Of a stretch of 64,000 bases of DNA, positions 25,786-34,673 are shown one piece after another. Made by a program: the position numbers and the translations under genes. Under the pieces are notes generated by a model. The model saw only the letters and a program-made list of their open reading frames with translations, did no database searches and was not told the DNA's origin. Source of the stretch: an uncultured Chloroflexales bacterium. Lineage in GTDB: Bacteria; Chloroflexota; Chloroflexia; Chloroflexales; Chloroflexaceae. How positions within the stretch are numbered: position 1 is the stretch's first letter; each line of letters opens with the position of its first letter. The stretch spans positions 75,183-139,182 of the forward strand of contig CALGUG010000014.1 in the NCBI GenBank assembly GCA_937902315.1, in the 5' to 3' direction.

Positions 25786-26358
25786 ATGAAAGAACTCGCG
25801 TGGTCGCATATTGCAACAACGGTGCTGCGTAACGGCAAAACTGCATTTATCCGTCCTCTGGAAGAGGCCGATCGTTTTGAACTCTTACAGTTTGGTCAAA
25901 GCCTGCCCCAAGATGATCTACTCTATCTAGAAGACGATTTTCTGAACCCAGATATTATTACGCGTTTGATTAACGCACGCTTCGCCAGCCATTGGCGTCA
26001 GTGTGTTGCGACCATCGATAACCGAATCGTCGGCTATGCCTCGGTGCGTCAGTTGCCGGGCTGGTCGAATCACGTAGGGCGAATTATGTTGTTAGTTGGC
26101 TCGGAATGGCGGCGCTGTGGTGTGGGGAATGCCTTGGCGCATTCGATTTTCGAGGCGGCGCGTGACTTAGGGGTGAGCAAAGTTGTAGTGGAGATGCTCG
26201 AGCGTCAGGCGGCAGGGCGCGCAATCTTCGAACGACTTGGTTTCACGCTCGAAGGCCGGCTGTTAGCGCATGCGCGCGACCGGGCTGGTCAAGACCATAA
26301 CCTCATTATTTTGGCCTATCATGTCGATAGCCCGACCAGCGGTTCTCATCTCTCGTGA
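25786..26358 (+). CDS. GNAT-family N-acetyltransferase
   Basis: 190 residues with the GNAT acetyl-CoA site in GSEWRRCGVGNALAHSIFEAA near residue 105 and the late motif VEMLERQAAGRAIFERLGFT. It is about 25 residues longer at the N-terminus than minimal GNATs. The substrate is unknown. GAGGGAAC precedes the ATG. It is convergent with the partner-switching genes, with hairpins between. Confidence 0.86.
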   Translation: MKELAWSHIATTVLRNGKTAFIRPLEEADRFELLQFGQSLPQDDLLYLEDDFLNPDIITRLINARFASHWRQCVATIDNRIVGYASVRQLPGWSNHVGRIMLLVGSEWRRCGVGNALAHSIFEAARDLGVSKVVVEMLERQAAGRAIFERLGFTLEGRLLAHARDRAGQDHNLIILAYHVDSPTSGSHLS

Positions 26359-26399
26359 TCTAACCTAGATCGATAAACTGTAGCTGCCGTAGATGGTGA

Positions 26400-26486
26400 T
26401 CGCCCATCCTTTGGGTTGGGCGACACTGCTAAGGGAAGCAGTAGGTTTAAGGTGATTACACCTCTCTGTTTCAGCGGCGAATCACC
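26400..26486. terminator. Two hairpins between convergent genes
   Basis: First stem TCGCCCA/TGGGCGA (26400-26406 with 26417-26423), second GGTGATT/AATCACC (26451-26457 with 26480-26486). They lie between the converging acetyltransferase and anti-sigma genes. Confidence 0.55.
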
Positions 26487-26494
26487 TCTCCCCA

Positions 26495-26944
26495 TTAGCT
26501 TAATGCTTTACTCAAGCGCCAACAATTAACCCCCGACTTTGTGCGACGATAGCCCAGACTATCGACCGCAGTCTTCGCTATCACAAGCCCCATACCTCCC
26601 TCGGGCAAGGTGAAGAGGTCGTCGTGATCCCAGGTTTCCTTCAGTGCTTCATTGGTATAGGCCACACCTCGATCACAGACACGAGCCACAACCCGATCTT
26701 CAAAAAGACGCATCGTGATTGTGATATCTCCTGGAGCAGGCAGCGGTGCGTAGGCATAACGAATGATATTGGCGACGATCTCGGCTAGAGCGGTTGTAAA
26801 GAGCATGTCCCAAGCCTCGTCGGGCGCGATGGGGGCGATCTCTTTACATTTCTGCCAGAAGCCATTAATAAAAGTGTGGAAGTGTTGCAGTTGCTCGATC
26901 TGGGCAGGGAGCACACATTCCTGTTCAAAGAGTAGTTCACTCAT
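26495..26944 (-). CDS. RsbW/SpoIIAB-like anti-sigma serine kinase
   Basis: 149 residues with a GHKL ATPase fold: N-box LAEIVANIIRYAYAP near residue 55, G1-like VCDRGVAYTNEALKE, and G2-like EGGMGLVIAKTAVDSLGY. Such kinases phosphorylate STAS-domain antagonists and bind sigma factors or other partners. The start at 26944 overlaps the end of the STAS gene by 8 bases (translational coupling); an ATG at 26959 is also possible but has its ribosome site too close. No sigma-B-type target lies adjacent. Confidence 0.86.
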   Translation of the reverse strand: MSELLFEQECVLPAQIEQLQHFHTFINGFWQKCKEIAPIAPDEAWDMLFTTALAEIVANIIRYAYAPLPAPGDITITMRLFEDRVVARVCDRGVAYTNEALKETWDHDDLFTLPEGGMGLVIAKTAVDSLGYRRTKSGVNCWRLSKALS

Positions 26945-27275
26945 AGTGTTCAAGGGCATCCTCCAGGCTGGTGTATGGTTTGAGAATATGGTTAAGGGTG
27001 GTCAAGTTTAAGATGACTTCGACTTGTTTGGAGGGACGTGCGATTCGGAGATCGCCACCCTTTTGACGAGCAGCTTTCAGTCCACTAATGAGTGCGCTTA
27101 AACCTGAACTATCCACAAAAATGGTATCTTCCAGATCAACCACAACAAGATGAGAATCTTGCCCTACTAAATCTATTAAGTATTGCTTCATCTCAGGGGC
27201 CGATTGTAAATCGAGCCGCCCTGATAAATGAACGATCGTAACATGCGAGCTTGGTTGTTCTGCTGTGATATACAT
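26937..27275 (-). CDS. STAS-domain anti-sigma factor antagonist
   Basis: 112 residues, SpoIIAA/RsbV type. The phosphorylatable serine lies in FVDSSGLSALISGLK near residue 55. The ATG follows GGAG with 7-base spacing. It is encoded between the phosphatase and the kinase, completing a partner-switching set in which the kinase phosphorylates it and the phosphatase restores it. Confidence 0.9.
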   Translation of the reverse strand: MYITAEQPSSHVTIVHLSGRLDLQSAPEMKQYLIDLVGQDSHLVVVDLEDTIFVDSSGLSALISGLKAARQKGGDLRIARPSKQVEVILNLTTLNHILKPYTSLEDALEHYE

Positions 27276-27415
27276 CTATTTTCTCCAATTTGCACAGAAT
27301 AGAAGTAGAGGAGTGACAACCGTTCGTTATATTGTGTTATTTTTCCCCTACCTTGCAGACACCAGTGATACTATGAGAATCGCCCTACTTATGCACAATA
27401 CTCGTCTGTTTGTGC

Positions 27416-28585
27416 CTAATCCTTAGATCGTCGGATAACAACAACGGTGATGTCGTCAGGGATCTCGTTTGTTGCTTGGGTTGCAAAGTCGACTAAACGA
27501 TCGACGATCGCTTGAGCACTTTGGCACGAACGGATTTCATCGGCAAGCGCATAGTGATCAAGCTCGCGATGTTGATGTGCATCGATCAATCCATCGCTGT
27601 AGATAATGAGGGCGTCGCCACTCGAAAGCGAAAACTCCTCTTGGCTGTAGGTCTCATCGATCATAATTCCCAAAGGTAAACCGCGTTTCTCTAATAGATC
27701 GACTTGACCGTTAGCGCGCAAAATAAAGGCGTAGCCGTGCCCCGCATCGACATACGATAAGCGTTGGGTCTCTTTGTTGAGTTGCACCATAAAGAGCGTC
27801 ACAAAGCTATCGCTGGCTTCGAAGTCCTTGTCGAGCGTGGTCATCATATAGCGTAGAGCCTCGACGGGTGGGCTATCGCGCACCACTGCGTGAAAGACTG
27901 CCCGGACGGTAGCCATCATGAGCGCGGCGGCCATACCTTTGCCCATCACATCGCAGAGGCAGAAGGTTAACAAGCGGTTGTTTGGCTCATCCCAATCGTA
28001 GAAGTCACCGCCGACTTGGCGGGCTGGCACACAACGAGCAGCAAATTCGAAGCCATCGACTTTGGGCATTGTGTTGGGCAAGAGCGTGTTTTGAACGCTG
28101 GCGGCTCGGCGCAGTTCGGCTTCGAGTTGGCGGCGCTTTTCGTCGAGCTGTTGGCGCAGTGCTTGGTTTTGACGGTTTAAAAGCAGGTGTTCTACGGTGC
28201 GTTGTAACACCATGCTAAATTCGCGCGGTTCGAGCGGTTTTCGCAGATAGTCGTTGGCTCCGCGACGTAGGGCATTGATCGCCATCTCTTCTGAGCCGAA
28301 CGCAGTTGTCATAATCACAGCGCTGTCACGCTGTTCGGCTCGAATGAAATCTAACACCTCGAGACCGTTGATGCCAGGCATTAACACATCGAGCAGGATA
28401 ATATCTGGCGACAGCAGCGAGAGATAGCTCAGGGCCTCTTCGCCACTGGTGGCAATACTGACGTTATAGCCGTGGGCCGTCAAAAGTGCTTCAAGCAGAT
28501 GCTGCATTACAGTATCGTCGTCAACAACCAGTGCGTGAAGCGGTCGATCGGCCGGTAAAACAGGTTGAGTAATGCTCTCTGTCAT
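27416..28585 (-). CDS. Response regulator fused to PP2C/SpoIIE-type phosphatase
   Basis: 389 residues. A receiver domain (acidic VVDDD near 20-24, phospho-acceptor D66 in LLDVLMPG, lysine in YLRKPLEP) is joined by a coiled coil (about 130-165) to a SpoIIE-type phosphatase with metal motifs GGDFYDW, DVMGKGM, DAGHGYAF, YSDGLIDA and DDITVVVI. It likely dephosphorylates the adjacent STAS protein when the receiver is phosphorylated by an unlinked histidine kinase. An ATG at 28585 is taken; a TTG three codons earlier is possible and no clear ribosome site is seen. A LacI-operator-like sequence overlaps its 5' end. Confidence 0.9.
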   Translation of the reverse strand: MTESITQPVLPADRPLHALVVDDDTVMQHLLEALLTAHGYNVSIATSGEEALSYLSLLSPDIILLDVLMPGINGLEVLDFIRAEQRDSAVIMTTAFGSEEMAINALRRGANDYLRKPLEPREFSMVLQRTVEHLLLNRQNQALRQQLDEKRRQLEAELRRAASVQNTLLPNTMPKVDGFEFAARCVPARQVGGDFYDWDEPNNRLLTFCLCDVMGKGMAAALMMATVRAVFHAVVRDSPPVEALRYMMTTLDKDFEASDSFVTLFMVQLNKETQRLSYVDAGHGYAFILRANGQVDLLEKRGLPLGIMIDETYSQEEFSLSSGDALIIYSDGLIDAHQHRELDHYALADEIRSCQSAQAIVDRLVDFATQATNEIPDDITVVVIRRSKD

Positions 28586-28589
28586 AGTG

Positions 28590-28603
28590 TGCAAACGTTT
28601 CTA
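28590..28603 (-). promoter_or_regulatory. Imperfect LacI-type operator at the phosphatase gene
   Basis: TGCAAACGTTTCTA matches the operator core upstream of iolB at 12 of 14 positions, with one complete half site. It lies immediately before the phosphatase start codon. It may be chance or a true site for the inositol repressor. Confidence 0.4.
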
Positions 28604-28879
28604 AACTGAACATATTGGAATATGAGCGTAAATAGTATAAATTTGATTATAAGTTGGCGAATAAAGTGAAAATTGTGTTGAATATGGTTTATGGCTGGTG
28701 ATTTGTGCATTTTTGTTTGATTGTTAGGATTATTCTATGTTTTGTAGTGATATATGATACACCCTTTTTTGCTATAACGTAACCGTTAGAACAATTCGAA
28801 GGTTACGCATAGAAGGATATGAACTTGGTTTAGAACTCATTACTGTAAAATTGCTTGGAATTCGTTCTGGCTACAAATA
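28604..28879. other. AT-rich gene-free stretch
   Basis: AT-rich leader upstream of the phosphatase gene, with a TATAAT read on the minus strand near 28655 but no good -35. No open frame of interest. Confidence 0.45.
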
Positions 28880-29045
28880 ATACCAAATCCGACTGATTAC
28901 TTTGTGTTTTTAGCCTTTGCTAGAGTGGAATGTGACTATTTTGTTATGTATAATTTCGTGTAATAGTGCGGAATATCACACAACACTTTCCCTCGTTTTC
29001 GTTTGCTCACATTACGAGAATGTAAGTTTTACGCGGAATTGCTAT
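28880..29045 (+). repeat. Family A element, full length
   Basis: 166 bp. Left end ATACCAAATCCG (28880-28891), core TAGCCTTTGCTAGAGTGGAA, degraded central hairpin, right end CGGAATTGCTAT (29034-29045). Followed 10 bases later by a family B copy. Confidence 0.85.
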
Positions 29046-29055
29046 GGATACTGTG

Positions 29056-29222
29056 ATAGCAATCTAAGTGTTAGCTTTAGAGCTTTGGCGCTAAGGTCTC
29101 TGGCCCAAAGAAGGTTTTAACCGCGTCCGCCTACGGCTACCAACATCCCGCCCGCCAATCCGACGTCTCTCTGTGCGCAGAGGCCGCCCCCTAAAACCAA
29201 CGATTCCAAACTGATTTAGAAT
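29056..29222 (-). repeat. Family B element, full length
   Basis: 167 bp, reverse orientation. Ends ATAGCAATCTAA (29056-29067) and CTGATTTAGAAT (29211-29222); core at 29122-29139, flanked by the usual GGTCTCTGGCCCAAAGAAGG and CAACATCCCGCCCGCCAA. Confidence 0.85.
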
Positions 29223-29259
29223 GAATTTTTATTTATGAAACTCAGTAGTAGCCCTTTTA

Positions 29260-29425
29260 ATACCAAATCTGGTTGATTACTTGTTATTTGGCCTTCGGCA
29301 GAGCGGAACTCAACAATCTTTGTTGTATAAGATCTCGCGCTGCAGCGCGAAATCTCATACAACGCTTTCCCAGTTTGTGTTCTTCTAGCGTTACAAGAAG
29401 GCTCGGCTTTGGACGGATTTGGTAT
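29260..29425 (+). repeat. Family A element, full length with central hairpin
   Basis: 166 bp. Left end ATACCAAATCTG, core TTTGGCCTTCGGCAGAGCGG, right end CGGATTTGGTAT (29414-29425). In its centre GTTGTAT/ATACAAC, AGAT/ATCT and TCGCGCTGCAGCGCGA form one long interrupted hairpin (about 29309-29355). Confidence 0.9.
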
Positions 29426-29436
29426 AAGAAGAAATA

Positions 29437-29469
29437 GGGTATACAAGCGTCAAAATTGCTTGTATACCC
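29437..29469 (-). terminator. Hairpin terminator of the aldolase gene
   Basis: 12-bp perfect stem (GGGTATACAAGC with 29458-29469), 9-base loop, followed on the minus strand by TATTTCTTCTT; 26 bases past the stop codon. Confidence 0.75.
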
Positions 29470-29494
29470 GTGGATATGAGGCTTCTAGATATGG

Positions 29495-30394
29495 TTAAGC
29501 AGAAAGCAGCCCTGCTCGAACAAGAATATCGTCGAGGGTAGCTTTATCGCTATCGTTGAGCGGCAGGAGAGGCGAGCGGGGGAGACCGGCGGCGTATCCG
29601 AGGCGGGACATAGCGTGTTTGAGCCCAGCGACGCCGAAGCGGGCTGTAACAGCGGTGTTAACTTCGATCAGCTTCAACTGGAGGGCACGGGCGCCTGCTA
29701 GATCGCCGTCGTTGTAGAGTTTGTAGAGCTCGTAGAGCTGCGGGCCTGCGATATTGGCGAGCGCCATAACGCCGCCGACAGCACCAACCACCAGCGAGGC
29801 GAGCAAGAAACCAGCCGAGCCGGCCAAGAGCTGGAAGCCTTCGCGGGTGGTATGCGACATTAGACCGATCTTGGTGATATCGCCGCCACTATCTTTCAGA
29901 CCGATGACATTGGGGTGTTGCGAGAGTTTGGCGACCGTGCTGGCGGGCAGATCGACACCAGTGTTTGCAGGCACACTATAGAGCAGCACCGGAATAGGCG
30001 AAGCGTCGGCGACTTGTTGATAGTAGGCCTCCAGAGCCTCAGGGGTCATTTTGGTTTTGAAATAGCCCGGAGTTACCACGATGGTGACATCGGCGCCTAG
30101 AGCCGCGACCTTCTCGGTTAGCTCTAGAGTGCCACGCGTCGATTCCATGCCCGAGCCAGCGATCAGCAGACGGTCTTTGGGGGTGAGCTGGCGAGCAAGT
30201 TTAACCACTTCGAGGCGCTCTTCAACACTGAGCGAAGTGAATTCGCCATTGGAACCGCCTAACACATAGCCAGCAAGCGGTTGCTTGTTGAGCTTTTCGA
30301 GGTTGGCAGCCAAGCCATCGAAATCGACATCGCCATTGGCCTTAAAGGGTGTCGCAACCGGGGGAAAAACACCTGCAAGAGATGGATGAGTCAT
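29495..30394 (-). CDS. 4-hydroxy-2-oxoglutarate aldolase-like (DapA/HOGA family)
   Basis: 299 residues of the class I aldolase DHDPS/NAL superfamily. GYVLGGSNGEFTSLSVEERL, VVTPGYFKTKM, LLYSVPANTG (catalytic Tyr) and VIGLKDSGGDITKIGL (Schiff-base Lys) read almost in step with the eukaryotic 4-hydroxy-2-oxoglutarate aldolase HOGA1, closer than with dihydrodipicolinate synthase. It probably cleaves a hydroxy-keto acid to pyruvate and an aldehyde. The ATG at 30394 follows GAGGAAGC; the 28 upstream in-frame residues have no family match. Confidence 0.86.
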   Translation of the reverse strand: MTHPSLAGVFPPVATPFKANGDVDFDGLAANLEKLNKQPLAGYVLGGSNGEFTSLSVEERLEVVKLARQLTPKDRLLIAGSGMESTRGTLELTEKVAALGADVTIVVTPGYFKTKMTPEALEAYYQQVADASPIPVLLYSVPANTGVDLPASTVAKLSQHPNVIGLKDSGGDITKIGLMSHTTREGFQLLAGSAGFLLASLVVGAVGGVMALANIAGPQLYELYKLYNDGDLAGARALQLKLIEVNTAVTARFGVAGLKHAMSRLGYAAGLPRSPLLPLNDSDKATLDDILVRAGLLSA

Positions 30395-30489
30395 AGCTTC
30401 CTCATATCTCGCATACGAGGCGGCACATCTGTCCAACGAGGGCAGGGCCTGCCAAGATGCCTTGATTTTGAAATACAACGGTCCTTGTA

Positions 30490-31452
30490 TTATACACGTT
30501 GTTGCAGAAGCGCCTCTCGTTGTGTTCTAGAGACAAGCTGCTCGAAGCGTTCGTTCAGCTCACCCGCCTCGTATTCGTAACTGTTGTGTTTGTAGAGCAC
30601 CGCCGCCATGATCGGCATAATCGGTGTAAGCACAAGCCCAGCTAGGCCTAAACTGGTGAAGAATATGAGTTGAGCGCTAGAGCGTTCGCCCATGTTGAGT
30701 GCTTCGATCGGATAGTACAAAACCGAGCTTAGTCCGATCGTAACACTGAAAGCGAGCACAAGAATAAGGCAGCCTGCGACCATAAAGACTAATATGTTGC
30801 GTCCGAAATTGTGAAAGAAGATGGCGAAAGTGTGGTTGATGCGATCGCTGAAGCGGATCGGTGCATTGATCAAGCCCTGAAGGCTATAGATTAAGGCCAG
30901 AATAGTGCCCACACTTACGATCAGTGAGAGTAACATAATCACTAAGAACAAGAAGCCGATCAGCATGCTTGCGATCAGCCCGAAGATCATTGAGCTGTCG
31001 TTATTGCTGTTAGTGAAGGAGAGCGCTGCGCCGAGAAAAACCGATAGAAAGATAAAGAATATGCTAACGGGTAGAAAGAGCAGTGAAGTTACGATATTGG
31101 CGATGAGGTAGTTGACGATCGAAAAGAAACTCACGCCCAGCAGATGGAGAGGCGGAATGCTCAGCGCTTGCAGCAGCTGCGCTTGTTGTCGGTTGCTTGC
31201 TGACCAAGCAGCCCGCGAGATAGAGCAGATCGTATAGATGCCGAGCAGACCGATCAGCAACATGCCGGTTAAGACCCCCAATAGCGCCCAGACGCTGTTG
31301 GTGTCTGAAAAAAAGTGCATGAGGCCGAGGAAGACCAAGATCGCAGGTACAACAAAAAGAGCCGCTAAGATCGTGAAGGTGACGAAGTGGCTGCGGTAGA
31401 GCTGAAAGCTTTCATCGAGGATTTGCAGCGAGTGCGACAACTGTGTACGCAT
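30490..31452 (-). CDS. Multi-pass membrane protein, last gene of the DUF4129/DUF4350 operon
   Basis: 320 residues with about six strongly hydrophobic segments and an N-terminal cytoplasmic helix (LSHSLQILDESFQLYRSHFV) like the glycerophosphodiester phosphodiesterase membrane-domain family. The C-terminus is charged (YEAGELNERFEQLVSRTQRE). The function is unknown. Its start is 17 bases after the DUF4350 stop and lacks a clear ribosome site, suggesting coupled translation. It is similar in layout to the two membrane proteins at the head of the cluster. Confidence 0.75.
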   Translation of the reverse strand: MRTQLSHSLQILDESFQLYRSHFVTFTILAALFVVPAILVFLGLMHFFSDTNSVWALLGVLTGMLLIGLLGIYTICSISRAAWSASNRQQAQLLQALSIPPLHLLGVSFFSIVNYLIANIVTSLLFLPVSIFFIFLSVFLGAALSFTNSNNDSSMIFGLIASMLIGFLFLVIMLLSLIVSVGTILALIYSLQGLINAPIRFSDRINHTFAIFFHNFGRNILVFMVAGCLILVLAFSVTIGLSSVLYYPIEALNMGERSSAQLIFFTSLGLAGLVLTPIMPIMAAVLYKHNSYEYEAGELNERFEQLVSRTQREALLQQRV

Positions 31453-31469
31453 AGCGGCGAAGGAACTTT

Positions 31470-32627
31470 CTATTCTGCTTCAAGCAAACGATCTGCCTGT
31501 TTAATTACTTCGAGCAGCTCTTTTTCGCTCAGCTCTTTATGCTGTAGTTTGGCCAGTATCTGTGCGATCTGATCACGATCGGGCAGGTTATGGCGTTCGA
31601 GTTCGAGCAGAAATTGGCTGTCGTCGATCTTCGGGTTGATGCCGAACGGACGGGCGATGCGACGTTTGAAAGTGTTGTAGAAGTGTCGGCTGATGTAGCT
31701 CTGTTTGCCGCCTCGCTGGAACAACTCGGCCATACTCTCGACATACTCACTGCTGCTGCGTTGGGCTAGCTCCTCTTTGAGCGGAATCGGCTTACCGAAG
31801 CGGCGTCCTGTCCAGATCAAAAAGATTAGAATGCTGACGAAGGCGAAGATCAACCCTTTGCCCCACGACTGCTGGAGCAAAAAGTTGCGTAGCGACGGTG
31901 TTTGCACATAGCCATGGTGGTATTCGTCGAAGAGCACGCGGCCGTAGTCGGGAATGCGCTGCAAAAGGTTGAGAACGAAGCGGGCATTCTCTTCCACCCC
32001 AAGCCCGTTATTGCTGAAGGGGTAGACACTGCTTACGACGTACACGTAGCCGAAATCGTAAGGAAAACCGATCATAATCGGGTCTTGTGGGCTGCCGAGC
32101 AACTGGGCGTATTCGCTATGCTCGATCTCTAAGCGGCGGGTGGTGCGCACTTCGACTTCTTGAACGGGCGGTAGATCGAAGAAGGGTTGGTTGACGGGCG
32201 CTCGTTCGATCTCGATCTGGTTTGTGCTCGGCCCCGAGGTTGTGATCTCGAACTCTTCGAGTAGCTGGTCGATCGGACTGCTGGTTAGTGGGCTGCTATT
32301 ACTGGCGGTCAACACTAAAATACCGCCGTTGCTGACCCACTCGAGCAGCTGCTCGATCTCGTCGAGGCTGAAGGACGCGCTTGGGTCGAAGATAAACAAG
32401 GCCATATCGTCGCTATCAAGCTCAAAAGCGCGATATTCGAGCCGTTCGACATCGTAGCCCAGCTCCTGCATCCACAACAGCAGAGCTTGGGTGCCATAGG
32501 GGTTAGTAGAATGGCTGGTAGGGATGCGCGATAGAGCGCCATCGCCATCGTTCGGCAGTAAGCTGATTAGGATAAACATCAGCACGAAGAGGCCCACTAG
32601 GATGAATATGTCACGACGCTGTTTCAT
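31470..32627 (-). CDS. DUF4350 domain protein
   Basis: 385 residues. One N-terminal membrane helix (about 8-25), then a DUF4350 module with SHSTNPYGTQALLLWMQELGY and a Rossmann-like strand DDMALFIFDPSASFSLDEIEQLLEWVSNGG, a second membrane helix near residue 270 (FAFVSILIFLIWTGRRFG) and a helical cytoplasmic tail. Its start overlaps the DUF4129 stop as ATGA. DUF4350 and DUF4129 proteins often accompany MoxR ATPase and DUF58 genes; none of these is in the window. Confidence 0.87.
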   Translation of the reverse strand: MKQRRDIFILVGLFVLMFILISLLPNDGDGALSRIPTSHSTNPYGTQALLLWMQELGYDVERLEYRAFELDSDDMALFIFDPSASFSLDEIEQLLEWVSNGGILVLTASNSSPLTSSPIDQLLEEFEITTSGPSTNQIEIERAPVNQPFFDLPPVQEVEVRTTRRLEIEHSEYAQLLGSPQDPIMIGFPYDFGYVYVVSSVYPFSNNGLGVEENARFVLNLLQRIPDYGRVLFDEYHHGYVQTPSLRNFLLQQSWGKGLIFAFVSILIFLIWTGRRFGKPIPLKEELAQRSSSEYVESMAELFQRGGKQSYISRHFYNTFKRRIARPFGINPKIDDSQFLLELERHNLPDRDQIAQILAKLQHKELSEKELLEVIKQADRLLEAE

Positions 32628-33568
32628 GAACGAAGGGCCTCCACTTGCTTGCGATACTCTTCGAAGCTCTGATCGTCGATCTCGAGCGCGCCGTACCAGA
32701 CCCGATCGAAGGTATCGATGATGGGGATCAGGCGCTTGCGTAGCTCGTTATTACCTTGTAGACGGCTCAGATATTCGTAGTTTGTGAGCGTGCGGTCATA
32801 GTTGATCAGGCCTCGTTCGTGCAGATGCAACAGGGCGGCAAGGTACATATAGCGCACAGCAGTGCGGTAGTCGCCGCTTTGGGCCGAGAGGCTCGCCTGA
32901 CTTTTAGCCTCAACCGAGCTTGTGATCTGCTCTTCATGTTCCTGTTTGAGCTTGCTTTCGCGCACGACCTCACGGCGCACATGCGAAGCGACATAGAAGA
33001 TCAGCGCCACGAGAATAAGCACGATCAAGATGGCAACAATCCAGACAACCGCATTGCCAACCATAGCGAGCGGGGCGCTCGTTCTAGGTGAAGGATCGGG
33101 CAGATTGATTCGCTCAAGCTGTTGCCATAGCCAAGTGAGCAGGCGTTCAAACCAGCTCGGTTCCTTTGGCTCTTGTGGCGGCGCTATGCGAGCCAGAATC
33201 GTCTCTAGATCCTCTAGTGCGCTGGCTGAAACGGGTGTGAGTGGTTGGTCGAGGATATCGATCAGAGCGCCAAGGCGCAGACTGATCATTTCGAGATCGG
33301 GTTCTTCGGCTTGTAGGGCCGTGCGGAGCCAGCTGTTATCGAGCGGGATCTGCTCACCTTCGACCTGCAGAGCACTGCTTGTGTAGAGGCGCGGGGCTAC
33401 TTCGCGCAGGCCGAGCAGGTCATTACGTTGGGCAGCGCTATAGGCTTCCCGTAGCCAAGCCAGATAAGTTTCGCGGTCGGGGATGCTTTGGGCTTGTGCA
33501 GTATGGATCGGCCAAAACAACAGCGTTGCTACAAGCAGTATGAGCGCATAGCGAAAGCGAGATGCCAT
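32624..33568 (-). CDS. DUF4129 domain protein
   Basis: 314 residues with a signal peptide (FRYALILLVATLLFWPIHTAQAQ), a middle extracytoplasmic helical region, a membrane helix near residue 175 (VVWIVAILIVLILVALIFYV) and a C-terminal DUF4129 domain ending VRYMYLAALLHLHERGLINY...FEEYRKQVEAL. The ATG at 33568 follows GTTAGGATACCT; upstream in-frame residues are not signal-like. It ends overlapping DUF4350. Confidence 0.86.
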   Translation of the reverse strand: MASRFRYALILLVATLLFWPIHTAQAQSIPDRETYLAWLREAYSAAQRNDLLGLREVAPRLYTSSALQVEGEQIPLDNSWLRTALQAEEPDLEMISLRLGALIDILDQPLTPVSASALEDLETILARIAPPQEPKEPSWFERLLTWLWQQLERINLPDPSPRTSAPLAMVGNAVVWIVAILIVLILVALIFYVASHVRREVVRESKLKQEHEEQITSSVEAKSQASLSAQSGDYRTAVRYMYLAALLHLHERGLINYDRTLTNYEYLSRLQGNNELRKRLIPIIDTFDRVWYGALEIDDQSFEEYRKQVEALRS

Positions 33569-33584
33569 AGGTATCCTAACAGGC

Positions 33585-34493
33585 TTATTCGAAACGGCTT
33601 GCTTGGCCTTCTTGGCGTTTGCGAAGCTCGAAATAGAGCATAATGTAGGCTGCAAGCTGAAAGGGTGCCAGCACGATCAGGCTGAGATGATAGAGCACAC
33701 GATCTATGATATGGGAGACTTGGTTATTCTGCAACGCCTCTTGAGCGATAAGGTGAACCACAAACGAAAGACTAGTTGTGGCGATGCTGCTCGCGATCAG
33801 AATCAGCATCCAGATCAGCGTTGCACTGCCTAAGACCCGCCAGAGGGCGCTGCCGGTCAACTGCCAACTACGTCGCAAGCTATTGAATATGCCGACCTGT
33901 TCAACTACGATTACTTCGGGAAAGAAGAGCAGGCGCAAGAGCAGCATGAGGCTCACAGCCAGACAGATCAGACAGAGGCCGCCTACGAGGAGCAGCCAGA
34001 GCAGCGATTGCTGCGGAGTGCTCCAATAGTTGGGATAGATTTGGCTAAAAGCGCTGTGGGCGCCGCGAACCAGCGCGGTAGAGATCCCCATTAAGCCGAA
34101 ACCGAACAAGACAGCGCAGACACCGGCAGCGAGGCATCTCGCCCAACTGCGCCCATCAAGCACAATCAGTTGGCGAAGCTGTGGGCGGGGCAGCCGTTGG
34201 TTCAAGACCAAGATATGGGTCAAGAGTGCAGCGCTGAGTTGCCCTGTGAACATAAAGTGTAGCAGCGCGATCCCTAAGCCGCTGAGCATCCAGATAACGA
34301 TATGCTCGAGCGAAATGCTGTTTGTTGCTTGTGGCGCTAAAGATGGTGCCAGTTGTGCAACAATAAGATTGAGCAGGCTGCCGAAGCTACTAACCGGAAG
34401 TTTGGTAGCCCTGAGAAGTTCCAACACGATAATCGGACTGTGAAGCAGCGCAATCAGTACGACGAGAGCAATAACGTAGCGCTTGTAGAGCAT
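33585..34493 (-). CDS. Multi-pass membrane protein of the DUF4129 operon
   Basis: 302 residues with about six membrane segments. The internal segment NSLRRSWQLTGSALWRVLGS near residue 200 matches the family-typical R-S-W-x-L-x-x-G-x-x-W-R-V motif also seen in the neighbour at 34674. No catalytic motif is visible. It ends 16 bases before DUF4129, so it is co-transcribed. Confidence 0.75.
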   Translation of the reverse strand: MLYKRYVIALVVLIALLHSPIIVLELLRATKLPVSSFGSLLNLIVAQLAPSLAPQATNSISLEHIVIWMLSGLGIALLHFMFTGQLSAALLTHILVLNQRLPRPQLRQLIVLDGRSWARCLAAGVCAVLFGFGLMGISTALVRGAHSAFSQIYPNYWSTPQQSLLWLLLVGGLCLICLAVSLMLLLRLLFFPEVIVVEQVGIFNSLRRSWQLTGSALWRVLGSATLIWMLILIASSIATTSLSFVVHLIAQEALQNNQVSHIIDRVLYHLSLIVLAPFQLAAYIMLYFELRKRQEGQASRFE

Positions 34494-34608
34494 AAATATT
34501 TGCTCAAAAACATCGTTTACGATCAGTGGCGATCGTTCCTGATTGGGCGTATCGATGCCGGCCTCCTTGGATAAGAATGCTTCTCGTTGAGCGAAGATGG
34601 ATGGCGAT

Positions 34609-34649
34609 AGGGTGTGTGGAAGTTAGTATGAAGGCTTGGCACACACCCT
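34609..34649 (-). terminator. Hairpin between two membrane-protein genes
   Basis: 10-bp stem AGGGTGTGTG/CACACACCCT (34609-34618 with 34640-34649), 25 bases past the stop of the first gene. Weak T content, so perhaps only partial termination. Confidence 0.5.
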
Positions 34650-34673
34650 CGGCCTACAGAACGAACAGGCTAT

